Assembly (NCBI GenBank): GCA_936924635.1
Contig: CAKZHP010000002.1
Location: 1 to 26,519 of the forward strand
DNA length: 26,519 nt
Direction of reading: 5' to 3'
From: an uncultured Propionibacteriaceae bacterium
GTDB taxonomy: Bacteria > Actinomycetota > Actinomycetes > Propionibacteriales > Propionibacteriaceae
Shown here: positions 13,134 through 20,806 of the stretch, in pieces
Numbering within the stretch: position 1 is the stretch's first letter
How the letters are laid out: every line of letters starts with the position of its first letter
Program-made: the position numbers and the translations under genes
The notes under the pieces: model-generated
Seen by the model: only the letters and a program-made list of their open reading frames with translations
Told to the model about the DNA's origin: nothing
Database searches by the model: none

Positions 13134-15905
13134 ATGCCGCGCCGTGCCGCGCGCGCTGGAAGCCTTCTCGTCGCGCTCATGGTCGGCGCCGTCGCCACCA
13201 TGACGCCGTGGGACGCGCATGCTGCCGAGGTGCAGAACGCGTTCAAGAACATCACCATCACCGCTGCTTCCGGCAGCGGCCCGATCAACCCGTGGGAGCA
13301 GGTCAGGGTCACCGCCGACTGGAGCGTGCCGGACCAGACCCCGGCTGGTGACACCTTCACCATGTCGTGGCCGACCGACAAGCTCAGCGGCGCCTCGGGC
13401 AAGCTCGCACTCAAGGCTCCCGACGGCGCGACGGTCGCCAACTGCACGATGGCCAAGAGCGGGGTGGCCTGCACCCTGACCGAGTACGTCACCGCGCACC
13501 CGTACGACATCGGGGGCAAGGTCTGGTTCCAGCTCACGCAGGTGAACGCCGAGGAGAACACCACCATCACGGTGCCGTTCACCGGTTCCACCACCCAGGC
13601 AGCCACCTACACCACCAGCGGCTCCGGCCCCTTCGGCAGCATCGGGTTCGACAAGGACGGCGAGGTCCGCGAGGGCGGCGCCACCTGGTTCGTGTACTTC
13701 CCGGGCGGCCCGAACGGTCAGACCGTCGACCTGACCGATGTGGTGGTCGACGACACCCTGGGCAACGGCCAGACCGTCGTGCCGGGCAGCTTCGTGCTGC
13801 AGCACGCGACCGAGCTGGGCGCGGGCGGCCACTGGCCGAACTTCCAGGACGCGTCGTCCTCCCTGTTCACGGTGGCCGTCGACCCGAATGGCCACGGTTT
13901 CCAGTTCAAGGCCCCGCTCCTGGCCAAGGGAGGCTGGTGGCGCCTGACCTACAAGGTCACCGTCCCCGCCGGCTACCAGGGCACGCTGGTGAACACCGCG
14001 AACGCGTCGTGGAACAACTCCGAGACCGTCACGACCTCCCACGAGGAGTCGTACTTCGCCGCCGGTGGCACCGGGTCGGGCTTCATGAAGTCGGTCTCCG
14101 TCGGCGACACCGTGTGGTTCGACGAGAACCGTGACGGCCTGCAGAACGAGGGCGCCGGCTCCGGCGTCCCGGGCGCCGTGCTCACCCTGACCGGCCCCGA
14201 CGGCAAGCCCGTCACCGACGTCAACGGCAAGCCGGTCGCGCCCATCACCACGGGGCCCACGGGCACGTACCTGTTCGAGAACCTGCCTGTCCTTGATGCC
14301 GGGAAGCACTACACCGTCTCGGTAACCCCGCCGGCCGGCTACCTCCCCACCACCCCGGGCGTCGGCACCGACCGCGGGCTGGACTCGTCGACCGGTTCCG
14401 CGGAGTCGACCGACCTCACCTCGGGGGGCGCCAAGGACCTGACGCTCGACTTCGGCTTCGTACGGCAGATCAACCTGCGCCTGGCCAAGTCGCTCACCTC
14501 GGGCGGGCCGTTCCACCCGGGCGGCACCGCCACCTTCACGCTGAGGCCGCACAATGACGGGCCGGGAGCCGCCCAGGCGGGGTGGAGCGTCACCGAGGTG
14601 CTGCCCGCCGGGCTGACCCTGGTGTCGATGGCCGGCAACGGCTACACCTGCGCCGAGCTCACCTGCACCGCTGCCGACGGCCTCGCCGCCGGTGCCGACG
14701 GTGCGCCGATCACGGTGACCGCCACCATCGGCGGCGACGTCACAGGCCCGCTGCACAACGTGGCGTACGTGTCGCCCGCGGCCGGTGAGATCACCGAGAC
14801 CAACCCGCTGGTCGTCCCCACGACCACCACCGACACCTCGAAGACCCCCACGGACAACGACGCCCAGGCCGACCTGAGCGTGACCCCTGTCCCGCTGGTG
14901 TCCGTCGGTGACTACGTGTGGTGGGACACCAACCGCAACGGCGTGCAGGACTCGAACGAGCGGCCGGTCCCCGGCGTGACCGTTCTGCTGCAGGACACGA
15001 GCGGCGCCACCATCGGCACCACGACCACCGACGAGAACGGCTACTACAGCTTCAAGGACCTGGTCCCGGGTGCGACCTACACCGTGGTCTTCCAGAAGCC
15101 GGCCAACACCACGTTCACCGTGGAGAACGCCGGCGGTGACGACGCGGTCGACTCCGATGCTCCGGCCTCGGGTCGCGTGACCTTCGCCGCTCCGCCGTCG
15201 GGCTCCAACAAGACGGCGCCCGGTCAGGCCGACCTGCCCACGATCGACGCCGGTCTGGTGCAGATCAACCTGGTGCTCGCCAAGACGCTCACCAGCCCGG
15301 TCCCGACGACCACGGGCGCCACGGTGACGTACAGCCTCGTTCCTCGCAACGAGGGCCCGGTCGACGCGCTGTCGGGGTGGTCCGTCACGGACGTTCCGCA
15401 GCAGGGCATGACCGTCGTGTCGATGACCGGCGAGGGCTACACCTGCACCGGTCTCACCTGCACCTCGGCCAACGCCCTACCCGCTGGGGCGGCCGGCAAG
15501 CCGATCACGGTCACGGTGAAGCTGCCCGACGATGTCGACGGCCTCTTCCGCAACGTGGCCTTCGTCGCCCCGAGTGCTGACGAGGCGCCCGAGACGAACC
15601 CGCTGGTCGTCCCGAACAACTCGACGGACACCAAGGCGTCGCCCACCGACAACGACGCCGAGGCCGTGCTCACGGTCAAGATCGTTCTCGGCGAGAACAT
15701 CGTGGTCCCCCCGAGCGGCACCCCCACGCCCGGCGCTCCCACCCCGGGTGCTCCCATCCCCGGGCCGCGGGTGACGCTGCCGAACACCGGGACCTCGGTC
15801 CCGCTGGCGGGCGTGCTGGGCGGCCTCGGTGCCCTGGTCGCGGGTCTGGCCCTCGTGGTCGTGGGCTCGCACCGGGCGAAGGGCCGTAGGTCCGTCAAGG
15901 GCTGA
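13134..15905 (+). CDS. LPNTG cell-wall-anchored surface protein with SdrD-B and DUF11 modules
   Basis: About 923 residues. A signal peptide (MPRRAARAG, then a hydrophobic core) has a likely cleavage after AHA near residue 30. Residues about 31-315 resemble an adhesin A region. Two copies of an SdrD B-like domain followed by a DUF11-like domain come next: SVGDTVWFDENRDGLQNE from about 321, INLRLAKSLT from 446, SVGDYVWWDTNRNGVQDS from 589 and INLVLAKTLT from 711. A Pro/Gly-rich spacer precedes LPNTG (882-886), a membrane helix and a basic tail, so sortase should link it to peptidoglycan. Adhesion is the likely role. The start is uncertain: ATG 13134 is listed, but TTG 13119, preceded by GGGGGAAGA, would add five residues. 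It has its own promoter and terminator. Confidence 0.9.
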   Translation: MPRRAARAGSLLVALMVGAVATMTPWDAHAAEVQNAFKNITITAASGSGPINPWEQVRVTADWSVPDQTPAGDTFTMSWPTDKLSGASGKLALKAPDGATVANCTMAKSGVACTLTEYVTAHPYDIGGKVWFQLTQVNAEENTTITVPFTGSTTQAATYTTSGSGPFGSIGFDKDGEVREGGATWFVYFPGGPNGQTVDLTDVVVDDTLGNGQTVVPGSFVLQHATELGAGGHWPNFQDASSSLFTVAVDPNGHGFQFKAPLLAKGGWWRLTYKVTVPAGYQGTLVNTANASWNNSETVTTSHEESYFAAGGTGSGFMKSVSVGDTVWFDENRDGLQNEGAGSGVPGAVLTLTGPDGKPVTDVNGKPVAPITTGPTGTYLFENLPVLDAGKHYTVSVTPPAGYLPTTPGVGTDRGLDSSTGSAESTDLTSGGAKDLTLDFGFVRQINLRLAKSLTSGGPFHPGGTATFTLRPHNDGPGAAQAGWSVTEVLPAGLTLVSMAGNGYTCAELTCTAADGLAAGADGAPITVTATIGGDVTGPLHNVAYVSPAAGEITETNPLVVPTTTTDTSKTPTDNDAQADLSVTPVPLVSVGDYVWWDTNRNGVQDSNERPVPGVTVLLQDTSGATIGTTTTDENGYYSFKDLVPGATYTVVFQKPANTTFTVENAGGDDAVDSDAPASGRVTFAAPPSGSNKTAPGQADLPTIDAGLVQINLVLAKTLTSPVPTTTGATVTYSLVPRNEGPVDALSGWSVTDVPQQGMTVVSMTGEGYTCTGLTCTSANALPAGAAGKPITVTVKLPDDVDGLFRNVAFVAPSADEAPETNPLVVPNNSTDTKASPTDNDAEAVLTVKIVLGENIVVPPSGTPTPGAPTPGAPIPGPRVTLPNTGTSVPLAGVLGGLGALVAGLALVVVGSHRAKGRRSVKG

Positions 15906-15919
15906 TCGACCGCGACGAA

Positions 15920-15959
15920 CGACACGGGGTGCCATCCGCATGGATGGCACCCCGTGTCG
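15920..15959 (+). terminator. Bidirectional terminator between convergent genes
   Basis: Bases 15920-15937 and 15942-15959 form a perfect 18-bp stem with a GCAT loop. It lies 15 nt after the surface-protein stop and about 65 bp beyond the end of the convergent esterase gene, so it can serve both. No T run follows on the plus strand. Confidence 0.85.
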
Positions 15960-16023
15960 CGTCGTGAGCGCTGTCGGCCGCCTGGTTGCGTCGGACGGCC
16001 TCGAGTCGGTGTGCTCCTCGCGG

Positions 16024-17016
16024 TCAGGCCAGGGTCTCGCGCAGCCAGTGGAGGGCGTGCCAGGAGTGGTGGTCTCCACCGCCCTCGTGTCCGTTCCACC
16101 GGTAGACGGTGATCTCCTTCTGCTGATGGCCCCAGGCGTTGTACGCGGCGTACACGGTCGACGGCGGGCAGACCTGGTCCATGAGCGCGGTGGAGAACAA
16201 CGCGGGCACCTGGGCGTACGGGGCCAGGTTGACGCCGTCGACGTACGACAGGGTGCGGAACACCTGGTCCTCGTCAGCGGGATGACCGTTGAGCCAGTCG
16301 GCGATCTCCTGGTACGGGTAGGCGTCGGTGAGCCCGACGGCCCGCCCGAAGTCGCACAGGAACGGGACGTTCGGGACCGCCGCCGCCAGGGGGAGGCCTG
16401 CCATCGCCGCGAGCCCTGCGGCCGCGATGGTCATGGCGCCGCCCTGGCTGGTGCCCACCACGGCGATCCGGTCACGGTCGACGAGCTCGCTCTGGCCGGC
16501 CAGCTGGAGGAGGCGGACCGCGTCGACGTACAGGCGCCGGTAGTAATAGGTCTCGGGACTCTCGATCCCGACGGTCATCAGCCCCGGCGAGCGGGTCCCG
16601 CCGGCGGAGGGGTGCTCGTCGGGCGTCAGCGGTCGCAGCGCCGGCTGCTTCCAGCCCTGGCCGCGGGAGTCCAGCACGAGGTGGGCGTAGCCGGCAGTCG
16701 CGTACAGGGACTCCCGCCACGGGTAGCCGCGGCCGCCGGAGTAGCCGCGGTACTGCACCACCGTACGCAGCGGGCCCACCGCGCCTGCCGGCACGAGCAG
16801 CCACGCGTGGACGCGCTGGCCGCCGAAACCGGCGAACGATACGTCTCGCACGTCGAGGGTCGTCAGCGGTGTCTCTAGCCGCTCCATCTGGACGTCCAGG
16901 GGCCGGGCCAGCTCGGTCTCGAGCGTGGAGCGCCAGAACGACTCGAAGTCGTCCTCACGCCGCACCTGCGGTCGGTAGTCGCGGAGCTGGTCACCAGAGA
17001 GGTCGAAGAATGCCAT
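16024..17016 (-). CDS. Carbohydrate esterase family 7 acetyl esterase (acetyl xylan esterase / cephalosporin-C deacetylase type)
   Basis: This 330-residue alpha/beta hydrolase has the three CE7 hallmarks: RGQ at 118-120, GTSQGG with nucleophile S190, and HE with H310. D280 in ALMDQVCPPS completes the triad. CE7 enzymes remove acetyl groups from xylo-oligosaccharides, other acetylated sugars and cephalosporin C. No signal peptide is visible, so it should act on imported sugars in the cytoplasm. It begins 58 nt after the ManD-type gene on the same strand and is probably co-transcribed with it. Upstream of the ATG only a weak GAGG-like sequence is seen. No transporter or regulator for sugars lies next to the pair. 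Confidence 0.93.
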   Translation of the reverse strand: MAFFDLSGDQLRDYRPQVRREDDFESFWRSTLETELARPLDVQMERLETPLTTLDVRDVSFAGFGGQRVHAWLLVPAGAVGPLRTVVQYRGYSGGRGYPWRESLYATAGYAHLVLDSRGQGWKQPALRPLTPDEHPSAGGTRSPGLMTVGIESPETYYYRRLYVDAVRLLQLAGQSELVDRDRIAVVGTSQGGAMTIAAAGLAAMAGLPLAAAVPNVPFLCDFGRAVGLTDAYPYQEIADWLNGHPADEDQVFRTLSYVDGVNLAPYAQVPALFSTALMDQVCPPSTVYAAYNAWGHQQKEITVYRWNGHEGGGDHHSWHALHWLRETLA

Positions 17017-17074
17017 GCCTCATCTCACCAGCCCGCCGGCCGGTACGCCGCCCGCCAGGCCACGGAACGCGCCG

Positions 17075-18283
17075 TCACCAGTCGTGCATGGTGCCGTCGC
17101 GCAGCCGGGCGACGGGCAGGTAGGCGGGCTGGTACGGGTACGTGGCGGCCAGCTCCTCGTCGAAGCCGACCCCGTGCCCCGGCGAGTCGCCCGGGATCAG
17201 GTGCCCGTCCTCGACCCGGTAGTCGTGGGGGAACACGGCGTCGGTCTCGGGAGCCTGCGCCATGTACTCCTGGATGCCGAAGCTCGGGATCGCTGCGTCC
17301 AGGTGGGTCGCGCACCCCATGGAGATGGGGGAGATGTCGGTCGGCCCGTGACAGCCAGAGCGAACGCCGTACAGGTGGGCGAGGTCGAAGATCCGGCGCA
17401 GGTGGGTGATCCCGCCGGCGTGGACCACGGTGGTGCGGACGTAGTCGATCAGCCGCTCCGAGATCAGCGTGCTGACGTCATGGATGCTGTTCAGCACCTC
17501 ACCCGTCGCGATGGGCACGGTGGTGTGGGCGCGGATGGTGCGGAACGCCGTCTGGTCCTCGGCCGGGGTCGGGTCCTCCAGCCAGAACAGGCCGAACCGC
17601 TCGACCGACCTCCCGAGCTGCGCCGCCTCCAGGGGTGAGAGGCGGTGATGGACGTCGTGCAGCAGGTCCCAGTCGTAGCCGAGCTCCTCGCGCAGCGCCT
17701 CGAACAGGAGCGGCGTGTGACGGAGGTACGACGGGGTGTGCCAGACCGTCTCGTTGGGCGCTGCCCCGACGGCGGGGTCGTACAGAGCACCGGGGCTGAA
17801 CACGCCGTACGCCCCGACGGTGCCCGGCGTGCTGGTCTGGCACCGCACTGCCGTGAAACCGAGGTCGAGCAGCCGCTTCGCGTCGGCCACCGTCTCCTCG
17901 ATGGTGGTCCCGGTGGCGTGCTGGTAGACCCGGACCCGGTCGCGGGACCTGCCGCCCAGCAGCTCGTGCAGCGGCATCTGGGCGCGCTTGCCGAGGATGT
18001 CCCACAACGCCATGTCGACCGCGCCGATGGCGCTCATCGTGACCGGGCCGCGGCGCCAGTACGCCCCGCGGTAGAGGTACTGCCAGGTGTCCTCGATGCG
18101 GCTCGCGTCGCGGCCGATCAGCAGCGGGCAGACGTGGTCGCCGAGGTAGGACGCGACCGCCAGCTCCCGACCGTTGAGGGTGCCGTCGCCCCAGCCGACC
18201 GTGCCGTCCTCGCAGGTGATCTTGAGAGTGACGAAGTTGCGACGCGGGCAGGTGACGATGACCTTGGCCTCGGCGATGCGCAT
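17075..18283 (-). CDS. manD: D-mannonate dehydratase family protein (ManD/RspA, enolase superfamily)
   Basis: This 402-residue enolase-superfamily enzyme has the full ManD pattern, including CPRRNFVTLKI near the N terminus and LYRGAYWRRGPVTMSAI. Metal ligands are D210 (DVHHR), E236 (WLEDP) and E262 (ATGEV). Y159 and H212 match the acid/base pair described for the Novosphingobium enzyme, with the same numbering. H312 lies in CHGPTDISP. Such enzymes dehydrate D-mannonate to 2-keto-3-deoxy-D-gluconate, but some members act poorly and also accept D-gluconate, so the true substrate is uncertain. AGGAGGG (18288-18294) sits 4 nt before the ATG, the strongest ribosome binding site of the accessory region. 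A TACGAT hexamer (minus strand, 18321-18326) is a possible -10. It leads a two-gene unit with the CE7 esterase. Confidence 0.9.
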   Translation of the reverse strand: MRIAEAKVIVTCPRRNFVTLKITCEDGTVGWGDGTLNGRELAVASYLGDHVCPLLIGRDASRIEDTWQYLYRGAYWRRGPVTMSAIGAVDMALWDILGKRAQMPLHELLGGRSRDRVRVYQHATGTTIEETVADAKRLLDLGFTAVRCQTSTPGTVGAYGVFSPGALYDPAVGAAPNETVWHTPSYLRHTPLLFEALREELGYDWDLLHDVHHRLSPLEAAQLGRSVERFGLFWLEDPTPAEDQTAFRTIRAHTTVPIATGEVLNSIHDVSTLISERLIDYVRTTVVHAGGITHLRRIFDLAHLYGVRSGCHGPTDISPISMGCATHLDAAIPSFGIQEYMAQAPETDAVFPHDYRVEDGHLIPGDSPGHGVGFDEELAATYPYQPAYLPVARLRDGTMHDW

Positions 18284-18324
18284 CTGGCCCTCCTAGAGTC
18301 GGCGATGACGGTCGGTTCGCATCG

Positions 18325-18430
18325 TAGGTGCGGTGGGCGGGGTGTACGGGCGGGGTCGCGGGGTGGGACTCGGACGGGGTGGTCGGTGGGTGGTGCCGGC
18401 GGGAGTGGCCGGTGACTGGTGGTGGTCTGC
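18325..18430 (+). other. G-rich intergenic stretch
   Basis: The plus strand carries many runs of three or four G separated by short spacers, for example GTGGGCGGGGTG, CGGGCGGGGTCGCGGGG and GGACGGGGTGG. This is the composition from which G-quadruplexes can form. It lies between the divergent manD and xerD genes, upstream of manD. No coding frame here is credible. Confidence 0.5.
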
Positions 18431-18460
18431 CGGGTGGCTTCGCTGCGCTCTGCCACCCGG
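18430..18460 (+). repeat. Intergenic hairpin
   Basis: CCGGGTGGC (18430-18438) pairs with GCCACCCGG (18452-18460) around a 13-nt loop. It is immediately followed by the dispersed-repeat-like segment. With no converging gene nearby, a terminator role is not obvious. Confidence 0.6.
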
Positions 18461-18517
18461 GGTTTCGACTCTGGCCGGCTTCGCGAGCTCAGCCGGTCCT
18501 CGCTCAACCGCCGGTGC
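18459..18517 (+). repeat. Dispersed intergenic repeat candidate (GTTTCGACTC ... GCTCAACC)
   Basis: The segment runs from GGGGTTTCGACTC to CTCGCTCAACCGCCGGTG and contains an internal inverted repeat, CCGGCT (18475-18480) with AGCCGG (18491-18496). This layout resembles short intergenic repeats I recall from Nocardioides-like and propionibacterial genomes, which read GGTTGAGCGAGC...GTCGAAACC on the other strand. The last 15 nt (18502-18516) recur inside the 3' end of scpB (22339-22353). Confidence 0.45.
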
Positions 18518-18552
18518 TCGCTCGTGCGGCGGTGGCCTGACAGAGTGTCTGG

Positions 18553-19509
18553 GTGAACGCGTCGGCATCCCTGGGTACCGAGGTGGCGGCGTACCTTGCC
18601 CACCTGCGCGTCGAGCGGGGGCTGTCGGCGAACACGCTGGCCGCGTACCAGCGAGACCTGGAGCGCTGGACGGTCCATCTGGCCGACACCGGCGTCGAGC
18701 GGGCGGGAGACATCACGGGGGACCACGTGGACGCGTTCGCCGCCCAGCTGCGTACGGGATCGGACGAGCGGCCGCCGCTCGCCGACGCCAGCGTGGCGCG
18801 GATGCTGGCGGCCGTGCGCGGGCTGCACCGGTTCTGGGTCGCCGAGGGAGTGGTCGCCACCGACGTCACCACCGGCAGGGCCGCGCCCCGCCCCGGCCGC
18901 CGGCTCCCGAAGGCCCTGTCGGTGGAGCAGGTGTCGGCTCTCATCGCCGCCGCCGGTGGTGACGACCCGACGGTGCCGCGGACGCCGGCGCAGCTGTGCG
19001 ACTCCGCCCTGCTCGAGCTCCTGTACGGGACCGGCGCGCGGGTGTCCGAGGTGGTGGCCCTCGACGTCGACGACGTCACCAGGGCCATGGCCGACGACAC
19101 CACGGGGCTCCGGCTGGTGGGCAAGGGGGACAAGGAGCGTCAGGTCCCCCTGGGGTCGTACGCTCGCGCGGCCCTGGACGCCTGGCTGGTGCAGGGCAGA
19201 CCTGGCCTCGCGGCGCGAGGTGCCCCCACCCCCGCGCTGCTGCTGAACGAGCGCGGCGGACGGCTGAGCCGGCAGAGCGCGTTCAACCGCATCCAGGCAG
19301 CGGCCGAACGGGCGGAGATCACGTCCGAGGTGTCGCCGCACACGCTGCGCCACTCGTACGCGACCCACCTGCTCGACGGCGGGGCAGACATCCGGGTGGT
19401 CCAGGAGCTGCTGGGCCATGCCTCGGTGACGACGACGCAGATCTACACCCTGGTCACCGCGGAGCACCTGCGCGACGTGTACCTCGCCGCCCACCCCAGG
19501 GCCCACTGA
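18553..19509 (+). CDS. xerD: Tyrosine recombinase XerD
   Basis: This 318-residue recombinase resolves chromosome dimers at dif together with XerC. The N-terminal SAM-like core-binding domain (residues about 8-105) contains HLRVERGLSANTLAAYQRDL. The catalytic residues are all present: R163 (GTGARVSE), K191 (GKGDKER), H263 and R266 (HTLRHS), H289 (LGHAS) and Y298 (TQIYT). Position between the Nudix gene and parA matches Rv1701, so it is the housekeeping enzyme rather than a phage integrase. GTG 18553 is preceded at 6 nt by CAGAGT, an imperfect -10-like hexamer. The upstream region is repeat-rich and unrelated to the accessory genes before it. Confidence 0.95.
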   Translation: MNASASLGTEVAAYLAHLRVERGLSANTLAAYQRDLERWTVHLADTGVERAGDITGDHVDAFAAQLRTGSDERPPLADASVARMLAAVRGLHRFWVAEGVVATDVTTGRAAPRPGRRLPKALSVEQVSALIAAAGGDDPTVPRTPAQLCDSALLELLYGTGARVSEVVALDVDDVTRAMADDTTGLRLVGKGDKERQVPLGSYARAALDAWLVQGRPGLAARGAPTPALLLNERGGRLSRQSAFNRIQAAAERAEITSEVSPHTLRHSYATHLLDGGADIRVVQELLGHASVTTTQIYTLVTAEHLRDVYLAAHPRAH

Positions 19510-19552
19510 GCGACACGCGGCGTGCCTGGTCGGCGGCGTCGCCGTCCGGGGA

Positions 19553-19606
19553 TAGGTTGGCTGTAAAGGCGACATATAGACCGTCTCGGCCACGAGGCGC
19601 AGAGGA
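19553..19606 (+). promoter_or_regulatory. Promoter-like region and RBS of the parA operon
   Basis: The 103-nt gap after xerD holds an AT-richer stretch with TAGGTT (19553-19558) and CATATAGA (19573-19580), both usable as -10 elements. No clear -35 with good spacing is seen. AGAGGAG (about 19600-19606) precedes the GTG at 19613 by 6 nt and is a good ribosome binding site. Confidence 0.45.
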
Positions 19607-19612
19607 GTTCGA

Positions 19613-20512
19613 GTGAGCGACACCACGCCCGGGCAGGAGGCCCTCATCGAGGGTCTGGCGCCGACGGGGGAGATCGGGCCGACCGGCCGCCCCTGGCCGG
19701 ACCTCCCTGCGCCGCGCCCGCCGCGCGAGGGGCCCAAGCACGCGCTCGTGATCGCCCTCTGCAACCAGAAGGGCGGGGTCGGCAAGACCACCAGCACCAT
19801 CAACCTGGGGGCCGCGCTCGCAGAGACCGGCCGCAAGGTGCTGCTCGTCGACTTCGACCCGCAGGGCTCGGCGTCGGTGGGTCTCGGGGTGAACCCCCAC
19901 ACCCTGGAGCGCAGTGTGTACAACCTGCTGCTGAGCCGCACCCTCGACCCGCACGACGTGATCCTCGGCACCACGGTCGCCGGCCTGGACATCCTGCCCG
20001 CCAACATCGACCTGTCGGCCGCTGAGGTGCAGCTCGTCAGCGAGGTCGCCCGCGAGCAGACCCTCAAGCGCGTGCTGGACAAGCTGCGCGGCTCGTACGA
20101 CGTGATCCTCATCGACTGCGCGCCGTCGCTGGGCCTGCTGACGGTGAACGCGCTCACCGCGGCCGACAAGGTGATCACGCCGCTGGAGTGCGAGTTCTTC
20201 GCCCTGCGCGGCATCGCCCTGCTGACCGACACCATCGGCAAGGTCACTGACCGGCTCAACCCCGACCTGGAGATGCTCGGCATCCTCGGCACCATGTTCG
20301 ATGCCCGCACGCTGCACAGCCGCGAGGTGCTGGAGCGAGTGGTGGAGGCGTTCGGCGACGTCGTGTTCCACACGGTGATCCGGCGCACCATCAAGTTCCC
20401 GGAGACGACGGTGGTAGGGGAGCCGATCACCTCGTACGCGCCGTCGTCGTCGGGCGCCGAGCAGTACCGCACGCTGGCCCGGGAGGTGCTGGCCCGATGC
20501 CCCGACGCGTAG
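19613..20512 (+). CDS. parA: ParA/Soj-type ATPase of the scpAB operon (Rv1708-like)
   Basis: This 299-residue protein has a deviant Walker A, KGGVGKTT with K53 and K58, followed by VLLVDFDPQGSASVGLG, the DVILIDCAPSLGLLTVNAL Walker B region and a C-terminal half typical of ParA/Soj. Residues 1-42 form a Pro-rich extension. ParA ATPases form ATP-dependent dimers on DNA that move ParB-bound cargo. This is the second, scpA-linked ParA of actinobacteria, apart from the oriC-linked parAB pair; no ParB or parS site is seen here. The next ORF starts 16 nt inside its 3' end, a tight coupling that suggests a shared function with the small RHH-like protein. Confidence 0.92.
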   Translation: MSDTTPGQEALIEGLAPTGEIGPTGRPWPDLPAPRPPREGPKHALVIALCNQKGGVGKTTSTINLGAALAETGRKVLLVDFDPQGSASVGLGVNPHTLERSVYNLLLSRTLDPHDVILGTTVAGLDILPANIDLSAAEVQLVSEVAREQTLKRVLDKLRGSYDVILIDCAPSLGLLTVNALTAADKVITPLECEFFALRGIALLTDTIGKVTDRLNPDLEMLGILGTMFDARTLHSREVLERVVEAFGDVVFHTVIRRTIKFPETTVVGEPITSYAPSSSGAEQYRTLAREVLARCPDA

Positions 20513-20805
20513 CGCTCCCGGGTGCCAACGAGCTGTTCCGGCCGACGGAGCAGGCCGGGGCCGGGGAGCAGGTCGAGCAGCAGCAGCCCGGCAACGCCTC
20601 GGGGCGGGTGAAGCACGACGAGAAGATCACCGTGTACGTCTCGGCGGACGAGCTGCTCGCACTGGAGCACGCCCGCCTCCGACTGCGCGCCCAGGGGATC
20701 GCGGTCGACCGCGGGCGGCTGGTACGGGCGGCGATCGCGGCAGCGCTGGCCGATCTCGACGTGAACGGCGACCGCGCCGACGTGCTGGGTCGTCTCGGCG
20801 CCTGA
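20497..20805 (+). CDS. Small ribbon-helix-helix-like protein between parA and scpA
   Basis: This 102-residue protein has a disordered Gln-rich N terminus (1-38) followed by KITVYVSADELLALEHARLR, a second helix DRGRLVRAAIAAALADL, and an acidic/neutral tail. A strand then two helices with this spacing is the ribbon-helix-helix pattern, a dimeric DNA-binding fold. The gene overlaps parA by 16 nt and ends 1 nt before the scpA GTG. I take it as the DNA-binding partner of this ParA or an operon autoregulator, analogous to RHH centromere proteins of plasmids. That function is inference from fold and context. I cannot assign a gene name. Confidence 0.78.
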   Translation: MPRRVALPGANELFRPTEQAGAGEQVEQQQPGNASGRVKHDEKITVYVSADELLALEHARLRLRAQGIAVDRGRLVRAAIAAALADLDVNGDRADVLGRLGA

Positions 20806-20806
20806 G

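Noticed and set aside
19605..19615. GTTCGAGT resembling a tRNA T-loop
   Set aside because: No acceptor stem, anticodon arm or CCA-proximal pairing surrounds it. It is the spacer between the parA ribosome binding site and start codon.
18284..20512. Possible dif or parS site near xerD and parA
   Set aside because: I found neither a dif-like 28-mer nor a GTTTCAC-type parS palindrome in the intergenic sequence.
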